A DNA stretch of 44,233 nucleotides from a bacterium (GTDB taxonomy: Bacteria; Electryoneota; RPQS01), in contig JAHJDG010000002.1 of the NCBI GenBank assembly GCA_018812265.1, positions 1-44,233 on the forward strand, in the 5' to 3' direction. The notes under the pieces were generated by a model. It made no database searches and had not been told where the DNA came from. It worked only from the letters and a program-made list of their open reading frames with translations. Below, in pieces: positions 7,389-14,990 of the stretch. The translations under genes and the position numbers were made by a program. Each line of letters begins with the position of its first letter. The first letter of the stretch is position 1.

Positions 7389-8738
7389 TCACCACGGCGG
7401 CGGACCGTCGGGAACGATTAAATGCGTATTGGCTTGACGCTCGGCGGCCGAACTCAATTGGTCGAGATCCACCTGCCGCAGGAAGAAGCCCTGTGCGGTG
7501 GCCGGAGTCAAATGGCAGGCCGCGTTGCAGCTTCGCCCACCGCTGGTGTCGGTTTGCGCCGTCCGGCGCACGATGTTGTGCGGCGTGGTGTATTTGAACG
7601 TCGGCACGGAAGCATAGTCCGGACTACTCACACCCCAGGGAGTGAACGTGTTCTCGGAAACCGGGATATGGCGCAGCACGACGTACTCGGCGGGCCGCTG
7701 GTCGGCAATCGGATTGCGGCCGATCTTGAACCCGATCCACGACGGCTGCTGAATCCCCGAACCGGCGTGACAGTCCGCGCAGTTTTTATAGGCCTGCGAG
7801 TGACAAACCTGACACTGGAAGTCCTCGCCATGCGTGTTGTGGTACACGTTGGCGGAAAGCGGATGGTGACACTCTTCGCAGCTCACTTGATTGTCCACCT
7901 CGTAGCGGTGGTCGTATTCGTTGCCGTCGCCGTGCAGTCGCGTGCCGGTATGACAGGCTTTGCAGTGCATTGCGCGGGGAACATAGTGAACGTCGGGACG
8001 ATAACCCGCGTTGGCGCCGGTGTATTCGGCGCCGACCCGGCTGCCGTGACAGGCCATGCACTGATTGGTCATGTCGGGCACCCGCCGGACGTTATGCCCC
8101 TGAATAAATCCGCCGCCGACGGACTTGGGCCGGCTGATGTGGCACGAACCGCAGCTGGCGTGACACTTGTTGCATTCGGCGTCGAACTTCTCGCGGGCGT
8201 GCGGATCGGAGTTGATCGTTTGACCGGTGCGCGCTTCAAAGAGCGTATGATAGCCCTTCATCGTCGTATGGAGGCTGTGTTCAACCTTCGTCGCGATCTC
8301 CGCGTGGCACATGGCACACTGATTCACGGAAATTTCCGACGGATCGGGAACCAGTCCCTGATGAGCCTCGTCTTTGGTCAGTTCACCGATCCCTCCGCCA
8401 TGGCAGATCCGGCATTCCAGTCCGTGGGGACCGGTGCGGAAGGTTTCGTAGCCGCTTCCGGTGAGAATGACCTTTTGCCATCCCTCCAACGGAGGGACAC
8501 TTCCACCTCAGCCCTCGCCGGACGGATCTCCGGGAGGCGCGGTATCGGGCACAGCGACGGCCCGCAGCATGGCTTCATTGGTGTGGCAGCCGATGCAGTC
8601 GGCTCGATAACCTTCGATGGTGTCGGGTGGTGCGGCAGGGTTGTCCTCATCGCTGCAGCCCCCGAAAGTCAGCCCCAGAGCGAGCAGTCCCAGCAGCGTA
8701 ACCGCCCAAGTATTGGCTTTTTTGTTAGTCGGCACCAT
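7389..8738 (-). CDS. multihaem c-type cytochrome lipoprotein, candidate selenoprotein (in-frame TGA at 8510-8508)
   Basis: Read through one TGA codon, the frame encodes 449 residues. Residues 1-28 are a signal with lipobox-like FGGC. Haem motifs follow: CIGCH, then after the TGA (residue 77) CRICH, CAMCH, CNKCH, CGSCH, CMACH, CKACH, CEECH, CQVCH, CADCH and a CNAACH variant, eleven in all. TGA sits in GEG-x-GGSVPPLEGW with no frameshift. The part after it has no export signal and only a TTG start without a ribosome site, so it could not be matured as a periplasmic cytochrome on its own. A perfect hairpin follows the TGA (see 8481-8497). Hence I annotate one gene with Sec77; a nonsense mutation or sequencing error remains possible. 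The role is likely periplasmic electron transfer, with the rhodanese lipoprotein downstream. Confidence 0.7.
8481..8497 (-). promoter_or_regulatory. candidate bacterial SECIS hairpin
   Basis: On the minus strand TCCCTCC-GTT-GGAGGGA is a perfect 7-bp stem with a 3-nt loop, extendable by a G-U pair. It begins 10 nt and its loop 17 nt after the TGA, and the loop starts with G. This fits the published rule for bacterial selenocysteine elements as I remember it: loop 16-37 nt from UGA, 3-14 nt long, with G in its first two positions. Confidence 0.55.
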
Positions 8739-8868
8739 GATTTCGGAAGCACCTCCCAGAGATTGAGATACAATTCACATATATGGCTGAAGCTCTCCAA
8801 AAAACGGCCGGTAGCGGATGATCCCCCGCAGGGTATCCCGTCGGCAGATCGCTTCAATCCAGTACTGT

Positions 8869-8897
8869 ATTATAATACCTCACTCTCTAAAATGCAA
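8869..8897 (-). promoter_or_regulatory. sigma-70 type promoter for the multihaem cytochrome
   Basis: On the minus strand TTGCAT (8897-8892), 17 nt, then a perfect TATAAT (8874-8869). The expected start lies near 8862, giving a leader of about 120 nt before the ATG at 8738. The rest of 8739-9103 holds only the two repeat hairpins listed below. Confidence 0.7.
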
Positions 8898-9023
8898 GTG
8901 TCAAAACATGCAAATACAATAGTTTATCCTATGAATAGTTCATACCAAGCCGGATGTGAATCTCGGTAGGAATGATGAGAGAAGGGGTAGCAACAACGAC
9001 ATTGCGTGCTTCCGCAAGAAGAA

Positions 9024-9047
9024 ACGGACACAGCAAGCTGTGTCCGT
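9024..9047 (-). terminator. intrinsic terminator of the T9SS cargo gene 9104-10147
   Basis: ACGGACACAGC and GCTGTGTCCGT pair around a 2-nt centre. On the minus strand the stem is followed by TTCTTCTT. It lies about 57 nt beyond the stop of the upstream gene. Confidence 0.75.
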
Positions 9048-9058
9048 CAATTCGGGTG

Positions 9059-9087
9059 ATCCTGCGGCGGCGGAGCCGACTCAGGAT
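9059..9087. repeat. interspersed hairpin repeat, family A (copy 2)
   Basis: Matches 1139-1167 with two differences over 29 nt (G for T and A for C) and the same hairpin architecture. It lies just past the stop of the 9104-10147 gene. Confidence 0.65.
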
Positions 9088-9103
9088 GGCTGTCGGGAGA
9101 GTA

Positions 9104-10147
9104 TCATTTCACGAGCTGCATCTTCACGGTCTGCGACTGGCCGGAAGCGGTGACGCGGGCGAAGTAGGTGCCGGTTGCCCAGTTTGCACCGTCCACCGGA
9201 AGGTTGTGCTGCCCCATCGGGAGCTCGAATTCCTCACTCGATACCAGCCGTCCGGTCTCATCATAGATCTTGAGTGTGACCGAACCGGTCTTGGTCAGTT
9301 CCACCGGCAGCGTGGTGGAAGGATTGAAGGGGTTCGGATAGTTCTGTCCGATCCGGAAGTTCTCGGCCAGCGGCCCGCGCGGAGTTTCGATGGCCAGCGG
9401 TGTAGTTGCGGCGGCCGAGAGATAGCCCTGAGTAAAATTCGGATCGGCTTCATCGACGGCGTTCCAAGCCCATATCCCAGTGTAGCCTGTCCGAAAGGAA
9501 TAGCCGTAGTCTTCGGTAATCTGCGGTGGCAGCGGAGGAATGGTCATCGTCGTGAAGACGTGCTCCTGAATTCGCAGACAGGGCCACGATCCCCACGGCG
9601 TAATCACCGTTCCCCAGCCGTCGCAGACGTAGATCGTGGAATCATGTATGATCATGGTGAAGCCCGGCATCGGCTCCCACGACCACTCCGAAACCGACGT
9701 CCAATTCGTTTGATAGGTGCAGGGGAAAACAAAGGTGGTCTCTTCCGGATTGAAATGAATGACCATCTGCTGCTCTTCGTAGTCCCCGGCATAGCCCATC
9801 ATGAAGGCTCCATTGCTGGTGATCCGAGTGTACGAATAGCCGGTCACCGGTTCATCATACATGGTGAAGGCATGGGTTGCCGTGGGGAAATCGCCGGCAT
9901 AGGGAGTGGAACTGGGAGCGACGATGTTGGTGGACTCATCGCCGGTGAAGTCGTAGCTGGAGAAGTCCCAAGTCTGGTTGGCGCCGCCCGAACCGACACT
10001 CAGCGTGACCTCCTCTGTCGAAGCATTGTAGATGGTGCTGCCGACGGGCGGCACGTTGGCGGAGGTGATCGTGATCTGACTGAATGACAGCGCGGTCAGG
10101 CTCAGAAGAGCAACGAGTCCCCAAAGAAGTGTTGTGGTTGATTTCAT
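9104..10147 (-). CDS. secreted protein of unknown function with T9SS type-A sorting tail
   Basis: The 347-residue product has a Sec signal peptide (residues 1-24, ending SFSQ), a region of about 230 residues rich in beta strands, Tyr, Trp and Thr, and a T9SS tail from NYPNPFNPSTTLPV to KMQLVK. The middle domain (pattern NQTWDFSSYDF, then a two-Cys region with PCTY) resembles Bacteroidota-type secreted proteins of undefined function; I do not recognise a catalytic motif. The ribosome site is AGGGAAT. It has its own terminator at 9024-9047 and is probably transcribed alone or with the metallo-beta-lactamase gene 86 nt upstream. Confidence 0.8.
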   Translation of the reverse strand: MKSTTTLLWGLVALLSLTALSFSQITITSANVPPVGSTIYNASTEEVTLSVGSGGANQTWDFSSYDFTGDESTNIVAPSSTPYAGDFPTATHAFTMYDEPVTGYSYTRITSNGAFMMGYAGDYEEQQMVIHFNPEETTFVFPCTYQTNWTSVSEWSWEPMPGFTMIIHDSTIYVCDGWGTVITPWGSWPCLRIQEHVFTTMTIPPLPPQITEDYGYSFRTGYTGIWAWNAVDEADPNFTQGYLSAAATTPLAIETPRGPLAENFRIGQNYPNPFNPSTTLPVELTKTGSVTLKIYDETGRLVSSEEFELPMGQHNLPVDGANWATGTYFARVTASGQSQTVKMQLVK

Positions 10148-10233
10148 GGCAATTCCCTATTTGGTTGTGGTTGTGTGTAATAAGATAATCCATTCATAAG
10201 AATTGTGCAAGAGTCGTGCCGACCCATGCTCAA

Positions 10234-11025
10234 TCAATGGAAGAGCCGGAGCGTGTTTTCGATGAGATCAGGTGTGAAAATCAGGCTGTGGCCCGAGACC
10301 ACGAACCGGGCCGGGAAGCGCTTGAGCTTACGCACCGACTCGGCCCAGTGAACGGTGTCGGCGTCGGCAAGGTTGCCGAGTGAGTTCCCGCCTCGGATCA
10401 TGCAACCGCCGAATAGAGCTTTCTGTGCGGGAAACCAGACCACGATGTTGTCGCGGGTGTGGGCCGGACCCGGATAGTAAAAAATCACCGAATCCCCCCC
10501 GAACGTAAGAACCAGACCGGAATCGGCGGGAAAGACGTGGTCGGGCGGCAGATGGGCGAGAATCGAAGTGTCCACTTCCGCGAGCTCTACCGAATCGCTC
10601 TCCACGTTTGCCATCACCGCTCGAATCTCGGCTTGCCGCTCGGCCAGCAATTGCACCGTCATCTCGCTTCCGTAGGCGGGGACGTTCATCTCCCGCAGCG
10701 CCGCGTTTCCGCCCAGACAATCCACGTGAAAGTGCGTGTTCACGGCAATGGCTCGCGCATAGTGCAGATTCTCGCGGCACCATTCGAGCAGATCGCGGGT
10801 GGCTTCGGGTGTGGTCGGCGTGTCCACCAAGACCAGCATCGAATCGGGCATCATCACGATCAGCGAATTGTACGGCCACTCCCGCTCGTGCACGACGACG
10901 TACACATCTTCATCGAGCTTGGCAACGGTCAGCTCATCGCTGGCCGTCCATTTCGGGTCGGGCAGCGCGGCGAGCGCGAGGGTTGCGAGAAATAGGAAAG
11001 AAATCGGTAGGGTTCGCGAAATCAC
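10234..11025 (-). CDS. subclass B1 metallo-beta-lactamase-like enzyme
   Basis: The 263-residue protein has a signal peptide (1-20) and every B1 zinc ligand: HFHVD (His98, His100, Asp102), His189 in PAHTRDN, Cys208 in FGGCMI and His246 in SGHS. The block DNIVVWFP..LFGGC...LGNLADAD is typical of B1 enzymes such as BcII, CcrA, IMP and VIM, which open beta-lactam rings in the periplasm. Cys103 next to Asp102 also occurs in CcrA, from memory. The length fits the family (about 230-265). The GTG start at 11025 lacks a clear ribosome site. No resistance genes or transfer signs surround it, so this looks like a resident chromosomal enzyme. The substrate is not proven by sequence. Confidence 0.85.
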   Translation of the reverse strand: MISRTLPISFLFLATLALAALPDPKWTASDELTVAKLDEDVYVVVHEREWPYNSLIVMMPDSMLVLVDTPTTPEATRDLLEWCRENLHYARAIAVNTHFHVDCLGGNAALREMNVPAYGSEMTVQLLAERQAEIRAVMANVESDSVELAEVDTSILAHLPPDHVFPADSGLVLTFGGDSVIFYYPGPAHTRDNIVVWFPAQKALFGGCMIRGGNSLGNLADADTVHWAESVRKLKRFPARFVVSGHSLIFTPDLIENTLRLFH

Positions 11026-11064
11026 AGCATTGTCCGTAATAGTAAATTTCGAGCATCACCGAGG

Positions 11065-11084
11065 GGTGACTCTGGAGAGTCACC
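11065..11084. repeat. interspersed 20-nt palindrome, family B (copy 1)
   Basis: GGTGACTCT and AGAGTCACC flank a central GG. Identical 20-mers lie at 28941-28960 and 37515-37534, each followed by ACCGG. Confidence 0.8.
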
Positions 11085-11163
11085 ACCGGGAAAAACCTGA
11101 GACTCGATGAATCGTGTCACTGCGAGATCGCACCGCCGTGCGCGGCAACGGATTCTTTTCGTT

Positions 11164-11198
11164 CATCCTTCATCCTTCATCCCTCATCCCTCATCCCT
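11164..11198. repeat. heptanucleotide tandem array, five units
   Basis: CATCCTT, CATCCTT, CATCCCT, CATCCCT, CATCCCT on the plus strand. It spans the stop codon of the short pyrophosphatase-like gene. The same unit occurs at 4564-4584. Confidence 0.8.
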
Positions 11199-11469
11199 TC
11201 TTCATCCGCCACGCTTCGATGCAGCCGGTGATGATCTTTTCGGCAACCCAGCGATCCTGCCAACCCATCGAGGTCACTTCCTTGTTTTCGAGCTCCTTGT
11301 AGATGCGGAAGAAGTGATCCATCGAGCGCAGGAAGTGTGGCGGAACGTCGTCCAGGCGGTGATAGGTCTCGAAGGCGGGATCGCTGAGCGGAACGGCCAG
11401 AATCTTTTCGTCCACGCACGAGATTTCGGTCGGCGGCTTGTTTCCCGGCGGGAGTTCAAAGAGATTCAT
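11191..11469 (-). CDS. inorganic pyrophosphatase with internal deletion of the catalytic core
   Basis: The 92-residue product starts like a family I soluble inorganic pyrophosphatase (MNLFELPPGNKPPTEISCV) and then jumps to that family's C-terminal third: DEKILAVP, LDDVPP, an HFFxxYKELE helix, and GWQ....AEKII..CIEAW. Normal enzymes are about 175 residues; about 80 residues holding most metal and phosphate ligands (the Glu/Lys/Arg/Tyr set and the DxDxxD motif) are missing, in frame. Only the DxK and YK positions remain, so hydrolysis of pyrophosphate is not expected. It is either a decayed gene with an in-frame deletion or a non-catalytic derivative. No good ribosome site is seen. The end overlaps a heptamer array. 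Confidence 0.7.
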   Translation of the reverse strand: MNLFELPPGNKPPTEISCVDEKILAVPLSDPAFETYHRLDDVPPHFLRSMDHFFRIYKELENKEVTSMGWQDRWVAEKIITGCIEAWRMKKG

Positions 11470-11541
11470 GGCAGATCATTCGGTAGTATTCTACAAACCT
11501 GCTCGATTCCGTAAGGGGGATCATGCAACGCAACCTGTCTA

Positions 11542-12483
11542 TCAAATTCCCGGCGTTTCCGGCGGGGGAGTCTTTTTCGGCCAGAGGAGCGAGGCAACGA
11601 TCGAAAGGGTAATGATAATTCCCACCACCACAAGCGCCCACGCCGTCGCGATCTCGAAGCGGGTGTGCGAGAGCAGCATCTTCACGCCCACGAACGTGAG
11701 CACCACTCCCAGACCGAGCTTGAGATAGCCGAACTTATGCACCACGCCGGCCAGCGCGAAATAGAGCGCGCGCAGGCCGAGAATCGCGAACACGTTGGAG
11801 GTGTAAACGATGAACGGATCGCGGGTGACGGCGAAAATGGCGGGAATCGAATCCAGCGCGAAAACCAAATCGGTGAACTCGACCGTGACCAGCACCAGCA
11901 TCAGCGGCGTGGCCACGATCTTGCCCATCTTGCCCACCACCAGCCGCTGGCCGCAATAATACTTGGTGATCGGCACGAACTTGCGGAACCAGTTCACCAC
12001 CGGATTGTGCGACGGGTCCACGCCGTGTTCCTTCTGCACGGCCATCTTGAATCCGGTGTAGATGAGGAACGCGCCGAAGACGTAGATCACCCACTCGAAA
12101 TTCGCGATAAGCACCGCCCCCACCGCGATGAGAATCCCCCGCAGAACGAGCGCGCCCAAAATTCCCCAGAATAATACGCGATGCTGATACTGCGGCGGCA
12201 CCCGGAAATACGAGAACAGCATCACGAACACGAAGATGTTGTCCACGCTCAGCGACTTCTCGATCAGGTAGCCGGTGAGGAATTCGAGGGCCGGACCGGG
12301 TCCCTTCCAGAAGTAAACGAAGACGTTGAAGAGGAGGGAGAGCAGGATCCAGAAGCCGCTCCAGAGGAGCGCTTCCTTCATCTTCACCTCGTGCGCCTTG
12401 CGATGGAACACGCCCAGATCGAGCGCCAGCATCGCCACGACGAACAGGTTGAAGATCACCCACTTGATGATGAGGGGGGACAC
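11542..12483 (-). CDS. TerC/Alx-family integral membrane protein
   Basis: The 313-residue protein is almost wholly membrane-embedded, with about nine hydrophobic segments and the conserved acidic motifs of TerC/Alx proteins: ALDLGVF, LSVDNIFVF and EFTDLVFALDSIPAIFAVTRD. Members export manganese (Alx, MntP-like role) or assist metal loading of secreted enzymes, and are linked to tellurite resistance. The start is GTG at 12483 with a weak ribosome site. A sigma-70 promoter at 12624-12652 predicts a leader of about 134 nt. I looked for the yybP-ykoY manganese riboswitch there and did not recognise its GGGGAGUAG core. The leader has a GGTTCG...CGAACC hairpin of unknown meaning. Confidence 0.88.
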   Translation of the reverse strand: MSPLIIKWVIFNLFVVAMLALDLGVFHRKAHEVKMKEALLWSGFWILLSLLFNVFVYFWKGPGPALEFLTGYLIEKSLSVDNIFVFVMLFSYFRVPPQYQHRVLFWGILGALVLRGILIAVGAVLIANFEWVIYVFGAFLIYTGFKMAVQKEHGVDPSHNPVVNWFRKFVPITKYYCGQRLVVGKMGKIVATPLMLVLVTVEFTDLVFALDSIPAIFAVTRDPFIVYTSNVFAILGLRALYFALAGVVHKFGYLKLGLGVVLTFVGVKMLLSHTRFEIATAWALVVVGIIITLSIVASLLWPKKTPPPETPGI

Positions 12484-12623
12484 GGGGGGAAACTCAGGTT
12501 ACCGATGAATCCTCAAATCGGCCGGAGATCTGTACTGCGGGGAATATGATGTAAAGAATTATCAATCAAATAAAGAAGGTCGCGGTTCGGACTCACGAAC
12601 CATACAAATAACTCGATTTGTTG

Positions 12624-12652
12624 ATATTAAGAAAATGCAAGGACTTATGCAA
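12624..12652 (-). promoter_or_regulatory. sigma-70 type promoter for the TerC gene
   Basis: On the minus strand TTGCAT (12652-12647), 17 nt, TAATAT (12629-12624). It lies between the acetyltransferase stop (12662) and the TerC start (12483), giving a transcript start near 12617. Confidence 0.6.
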
Positions 12653-12661
12653 GGGGTCGGA

Positions 12662-13111
12662 CTACCCCAGCCATTTTGTCATCAGGTAACGGTCATGGTC
12701 TTGGTAGCCGAACTTGCGGTAGACCTCTTGCGCACGGGCGTTGGCGCGGGTGACTTCAAGGTGGAGAGCCTTGATTCCGAGTTCGCGGGCGGCCATCTCC
12801 ACAAATCGCAGGGCTTCGCTGCCGATTCCCCGGCCGCGAAACGGCTCGCAAACGAACAGTTCATCCACGAAGGCATCTCGCCCCCGGAACTCGAGACTGT
12901 ATCCGAAAGCAAGGATCACATAGCCCACCGTCTCGCCATTGAACTGAATCAGCCACAGGCGGCCGAAGTTCGCATTGGCCAGAAGATCCACGAGAGCGCG
13001 GCGGTGTTCCTGCTCATCAAACGGCGAATGATCGTACTCGTACAGTTCGCGCATCATCGAGAGCAGATCGGGAACGTCGGCGGAGGTGGCGGGAGGGAAG
13101 GTCGTGGACAT
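12662..13111 (-). CDS. GNAT-family N-acetyltransferase
   Basis: The 149-residue protein shows the whole GNAT fold: an N-terminal alpha/beta part, strand VGYVILAFGY, strand FVDELFV, the acetyl-CoA pyrophosphate loop RGRGIGSEAL (motif A), then LHLEVTRANARAQEVYRKFGYQ (motif B). It would transfer an acetyl group from acetyl-CoA to an amine; the acceptor cannot be told from sequence. It lies 67 nt downstream of the TrpF-like gene and may share its transcript. Confidence 0.85.
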   Translation of the reverse strand: MSTTFPPATSADVPDLLSMMRELYEYDHSPFDEQEHRRALVDLLANANFGRLWLIQFNGETVGYVILAFGYSLEFRGRDAFVDELFVCEPFRGRGIGSEALRFVEMAARELGIKALHLEVTRANARAQEVYRKFGYQDHDRYLMTKWLG

Positions 13112-13178
13112 GAATTGGATAACCGATGGAAGAACTTCTATCGAGGACCTTCGATTCGGGCCGAATACAATGGGTTAA

Positions 13179-13844
13179 TCAACTGTCAACATCCAAATAT
13201 TGCAGACTTTTAACGAACATTTTCAGCTTCCTCTCATCCAGCCGGCCGTCCGTTCTGACTCCGCTGCAAACATCCACACCGAAAGGCTCGACCAAGCGAA
13301 CGGCTTCGGCCACGTTGTCGGGATTCAATCCCCCCGCCAGAAAAACCGGAACCTGAGACCGGGTCCGGATTTCGCGACTGATTTCCCAGTTGTGAGTCCG
13401 GCCCGTACCGCCAAGTTTTTTGACCGCCAGGGTCGGATTGCCTGAATCCAGCAAGAGTGCGTTGATATGCGGTGCCGCGGACAACGCTTCCTCGACCGCC
13501 TCCGATCCCGTGACATGAATCACCTGAACCAGCGCGATCCCCGGCAATGCCTCGCGCAGCTCGTGATAAGTCCCGTCCGCCGGCCGGTCGCAAAGCTGAA
13601 TAACCGACGTGCGGCAGCGGCGGTGCTGTGCGATGATCTCGTCCGCTCGCTGTTTGGCGGTCAATAGAAAGCTGGATACCCCCGGCGGAACCACCCGCGC
13701 GATCTCGGCAATCAACGGCTCAGGAATAACTCCCGGTCCGCTCGGCATATCGGAGACCAGCCCCAACGCCGCCGCGCCCGACCGCACCGCCAGATGTGCT
13801 TCCTCGACCGAGCTGATACAGCAGATTTTAATTCGGGGAATCAA
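13179..13844 (-). CDS. phosphoribosylanthranilate isomerase (TrpF)-like barrel protein
   Basis: The 221 residues follow the TrpF barrel from start to end: KICCISS near the N-terminus (KICGIT in TrpF), VIQL, LLLDSGN with the acid-residue strand, GTGRTHNW, FLAGGLNPDNV and FGVDVCSGVR. In tryptophan synthesis TrpF converts phosphoribosylanthranilate to CdRP. Here the Gly of KICGI is Cys, and the usual FxxxSPRY segment with its Arg is replaced by SDMPSGPGVI, so a different substrate is possible. No other trp gene is nearby. The start is TTG at 13844 with AAGGAG rather far upstream. The gene precedes the acetyltransferase. Confidence 0.75.
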   Translation of the reverse strand: MIPRIKICCISSVEEAHLAVRSGAAALGLVSDMPSGPGVIPEPLIAEIARVVPPGVSSFLLTAKQRADEIIAQHRRCRTSVIQLCDRPADGTYHELREALPGIALVQVIHVTGSEAVEEALSAAPHINALLLDSGNPTLAVKKLGGTGRTHNWEISREIRTRSQVPVFLAGGLNPDNVAEAVRLVEPFGVDVCSGVRTDGRLDERKLKMFVKSLQYLDVDS

Positions 13845-13930
13845 CGGTAAATTCGCACGCTCCTTTTCAGTACTAAATTACTCATTTCCCGCTGATATGC
13901 AATCGGAATTATTCATTCGAGGCCAAACAC

Positions 13931-13959
13931 AAAGCGCCACCCCCGCCGGGTGGCGCTTT
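13931..13959 (-). terminator. intrinsic terminator of the superoxide dismutase gene
   Basis: AAAGCGCCACCC and GGGTGGCGCTTT form a perfect 12-bp stem with a 5-nt loop. T-rich tracts follow on both strands, but only the minus-strand dismutase gene ends nearby (14035). Confidence 0.8.
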
Positions 13960-14034
13960 GTCGTTTCACACGTGATCCCCCAAGACGTGACAGGAGAGGA
14001 GACAAGAGCCTGCCGCCGTTTGGTTCTCTTCGTG

Positions 14035-14625
14035 CTACTTTCGTGCCTTATCGTAGTTCGCGCCGATCTTGTCCCAGTCAAGATTCTTCACGAACGCATC
14101 TATGTAAGCCCCGCGATTCACGCTATAGTCGAGGAAGTAGGCGTGCTCGTAGACGTCGAGGGCAAGCATTGGATGAAGATCCCATGACAGATAGGTGTTC
14201 TGTGAGTCCCCCACCCAATTGACAAGCCGCGAAGCCGCCGGGAACCACACCGTCCACGCCCAGCCGCGACCGGCCAGACCGGAAGCCTTGAGATCCTTGA
14301 CAAATGCTTCGTAGCTTCCGAAATCCTTCTCGATCTGCTTCTTCAGCTCGCCCTTCGGTTCACCCCCGCCGCGTTTCAGGTGCGAGAAGTAGATCTCATG
14401 ATTCTGCATACCCCCGACGGCGAAACTTAGTTCCACCTTCAGGGCGCGCGCATCACTGAATACTTGATTAGCCGTGGAGAGGTCTACCTTGGCCAGTTTC
14501 TCCATGACTTCATTGGATTTATTGACATAAGCATTGTATAGCTTGAGATGCTCTTCCACGGTCTTCTTCGAGATTCCCTCCAGATCGAGGATGCCGGGAC
14601 CGAAATCTTTGGGTGTAAACAACAT
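14035..14625 (-). CDS. sodB: superoxide dismutase, Fe/Mn family
   Basis: The 196-residue enzyme dismutates superoxide to oxygen and peroxide. All four metal ligands are present: His26 (VEEHLKLY), His76 (MQNHEIYFSHL), Asp157 and His161 in the signature DVYEHAYFLDY. Gln or Gly choices that separate Fe from Mn types cannot be settled by eye. There is no signal peptide, so it is cytoplasmic. ATG is preceded by AGGAGG at 6 nt. It is monocistronic, with a strong terminator downstream (13931-13959). The 365-nt gap upstream, shared with the divergent TPR gene, shows a -24/-12 match for the other direction and no clear sigma-70 promoter for this gene. Confidence 0.92.
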   Translation of the reverse strand: MLFTPKDFGPGILDLEGISKKTVEEHLKLYNAYVNKSNEVMEKLAKVDLSTANQVFSDARALKVELSFAVGGMQNHEIYFSHLKRGGGEPKGELKKQIEKDFGSYEAFVKDLKASGLAGRGWAWTVWFPAASRLVNWVGDSQNTYLSWDLHPMLALDVYEHAYFLDYSVNRGAYIDAFVKNLDWDKIGANYDKARK

Positions 14626-14885
14626 GGGTGCCTCCTGCTGAAAAGTTGCTGAATACGACTGATTGTGTCCAATTGACCTTTACACGCTCGGCTTTGCCGG
14701 AAGGTTCCGTTCTTTCCGGAGGGTGTCCTGCAATTCCGAAATGTCCCGCATACCACGAGGAGCCGGTTTGCAACGAATTTACTTGCTCTAACTTACTCAA
14801 ATATGCTTTTCGTTGTGGTGATTCGGATACATAGAATTGCGCTTTGACATAAAATCGCTCTATCATTGCCGTTCGAGGCACAACA

Positions 14886-14901
14886 TGGAATGCTTCTTGC
14901 G
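14886..14901 (+). promoter_or_regulatory. sigma-54-like -24/-12 promoter before the first TPR gene
   Basis: TGGAATGCTTCTTGCG has GG and GC elements separated by exactly 10 nt as in TGGCAC-N5-TTGCW. It predicts a start near 14913 and a leader of about 78 nt before the ATG at 14991. Confidence 0.45.
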
Positions 14902-14990
14902 AATCGGCAGGAGGTGGTTATCGTTCACTCTCTTCAACCACCTAATTTCTTTTCTACACAATCGGCTATTAGATCAACCTATCAAGACCT

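Noticed and set aside
7422-8969. A long open frame on the plus strand opposite the multihaem cytochrome
   Set aside because: It mirrors the codon bias of the GC-rich minus-strand gene, has no family features, and the minus strand encodes obvious CxxCH motifs.
12484-12620. Possible yybP-ykoY manganese riboswitch in the TerC leader
   Set aside because: The leader is long enough, but the conserved core sequences could not be found; only an unrelated hairpin is present.
14626-14990. Possible gene in the gap between the dismutase and TPR genes
   Set aside because: Short frames on the minus strand have no ribosome site or recognisable family; the region fits a divergent promoter gap.
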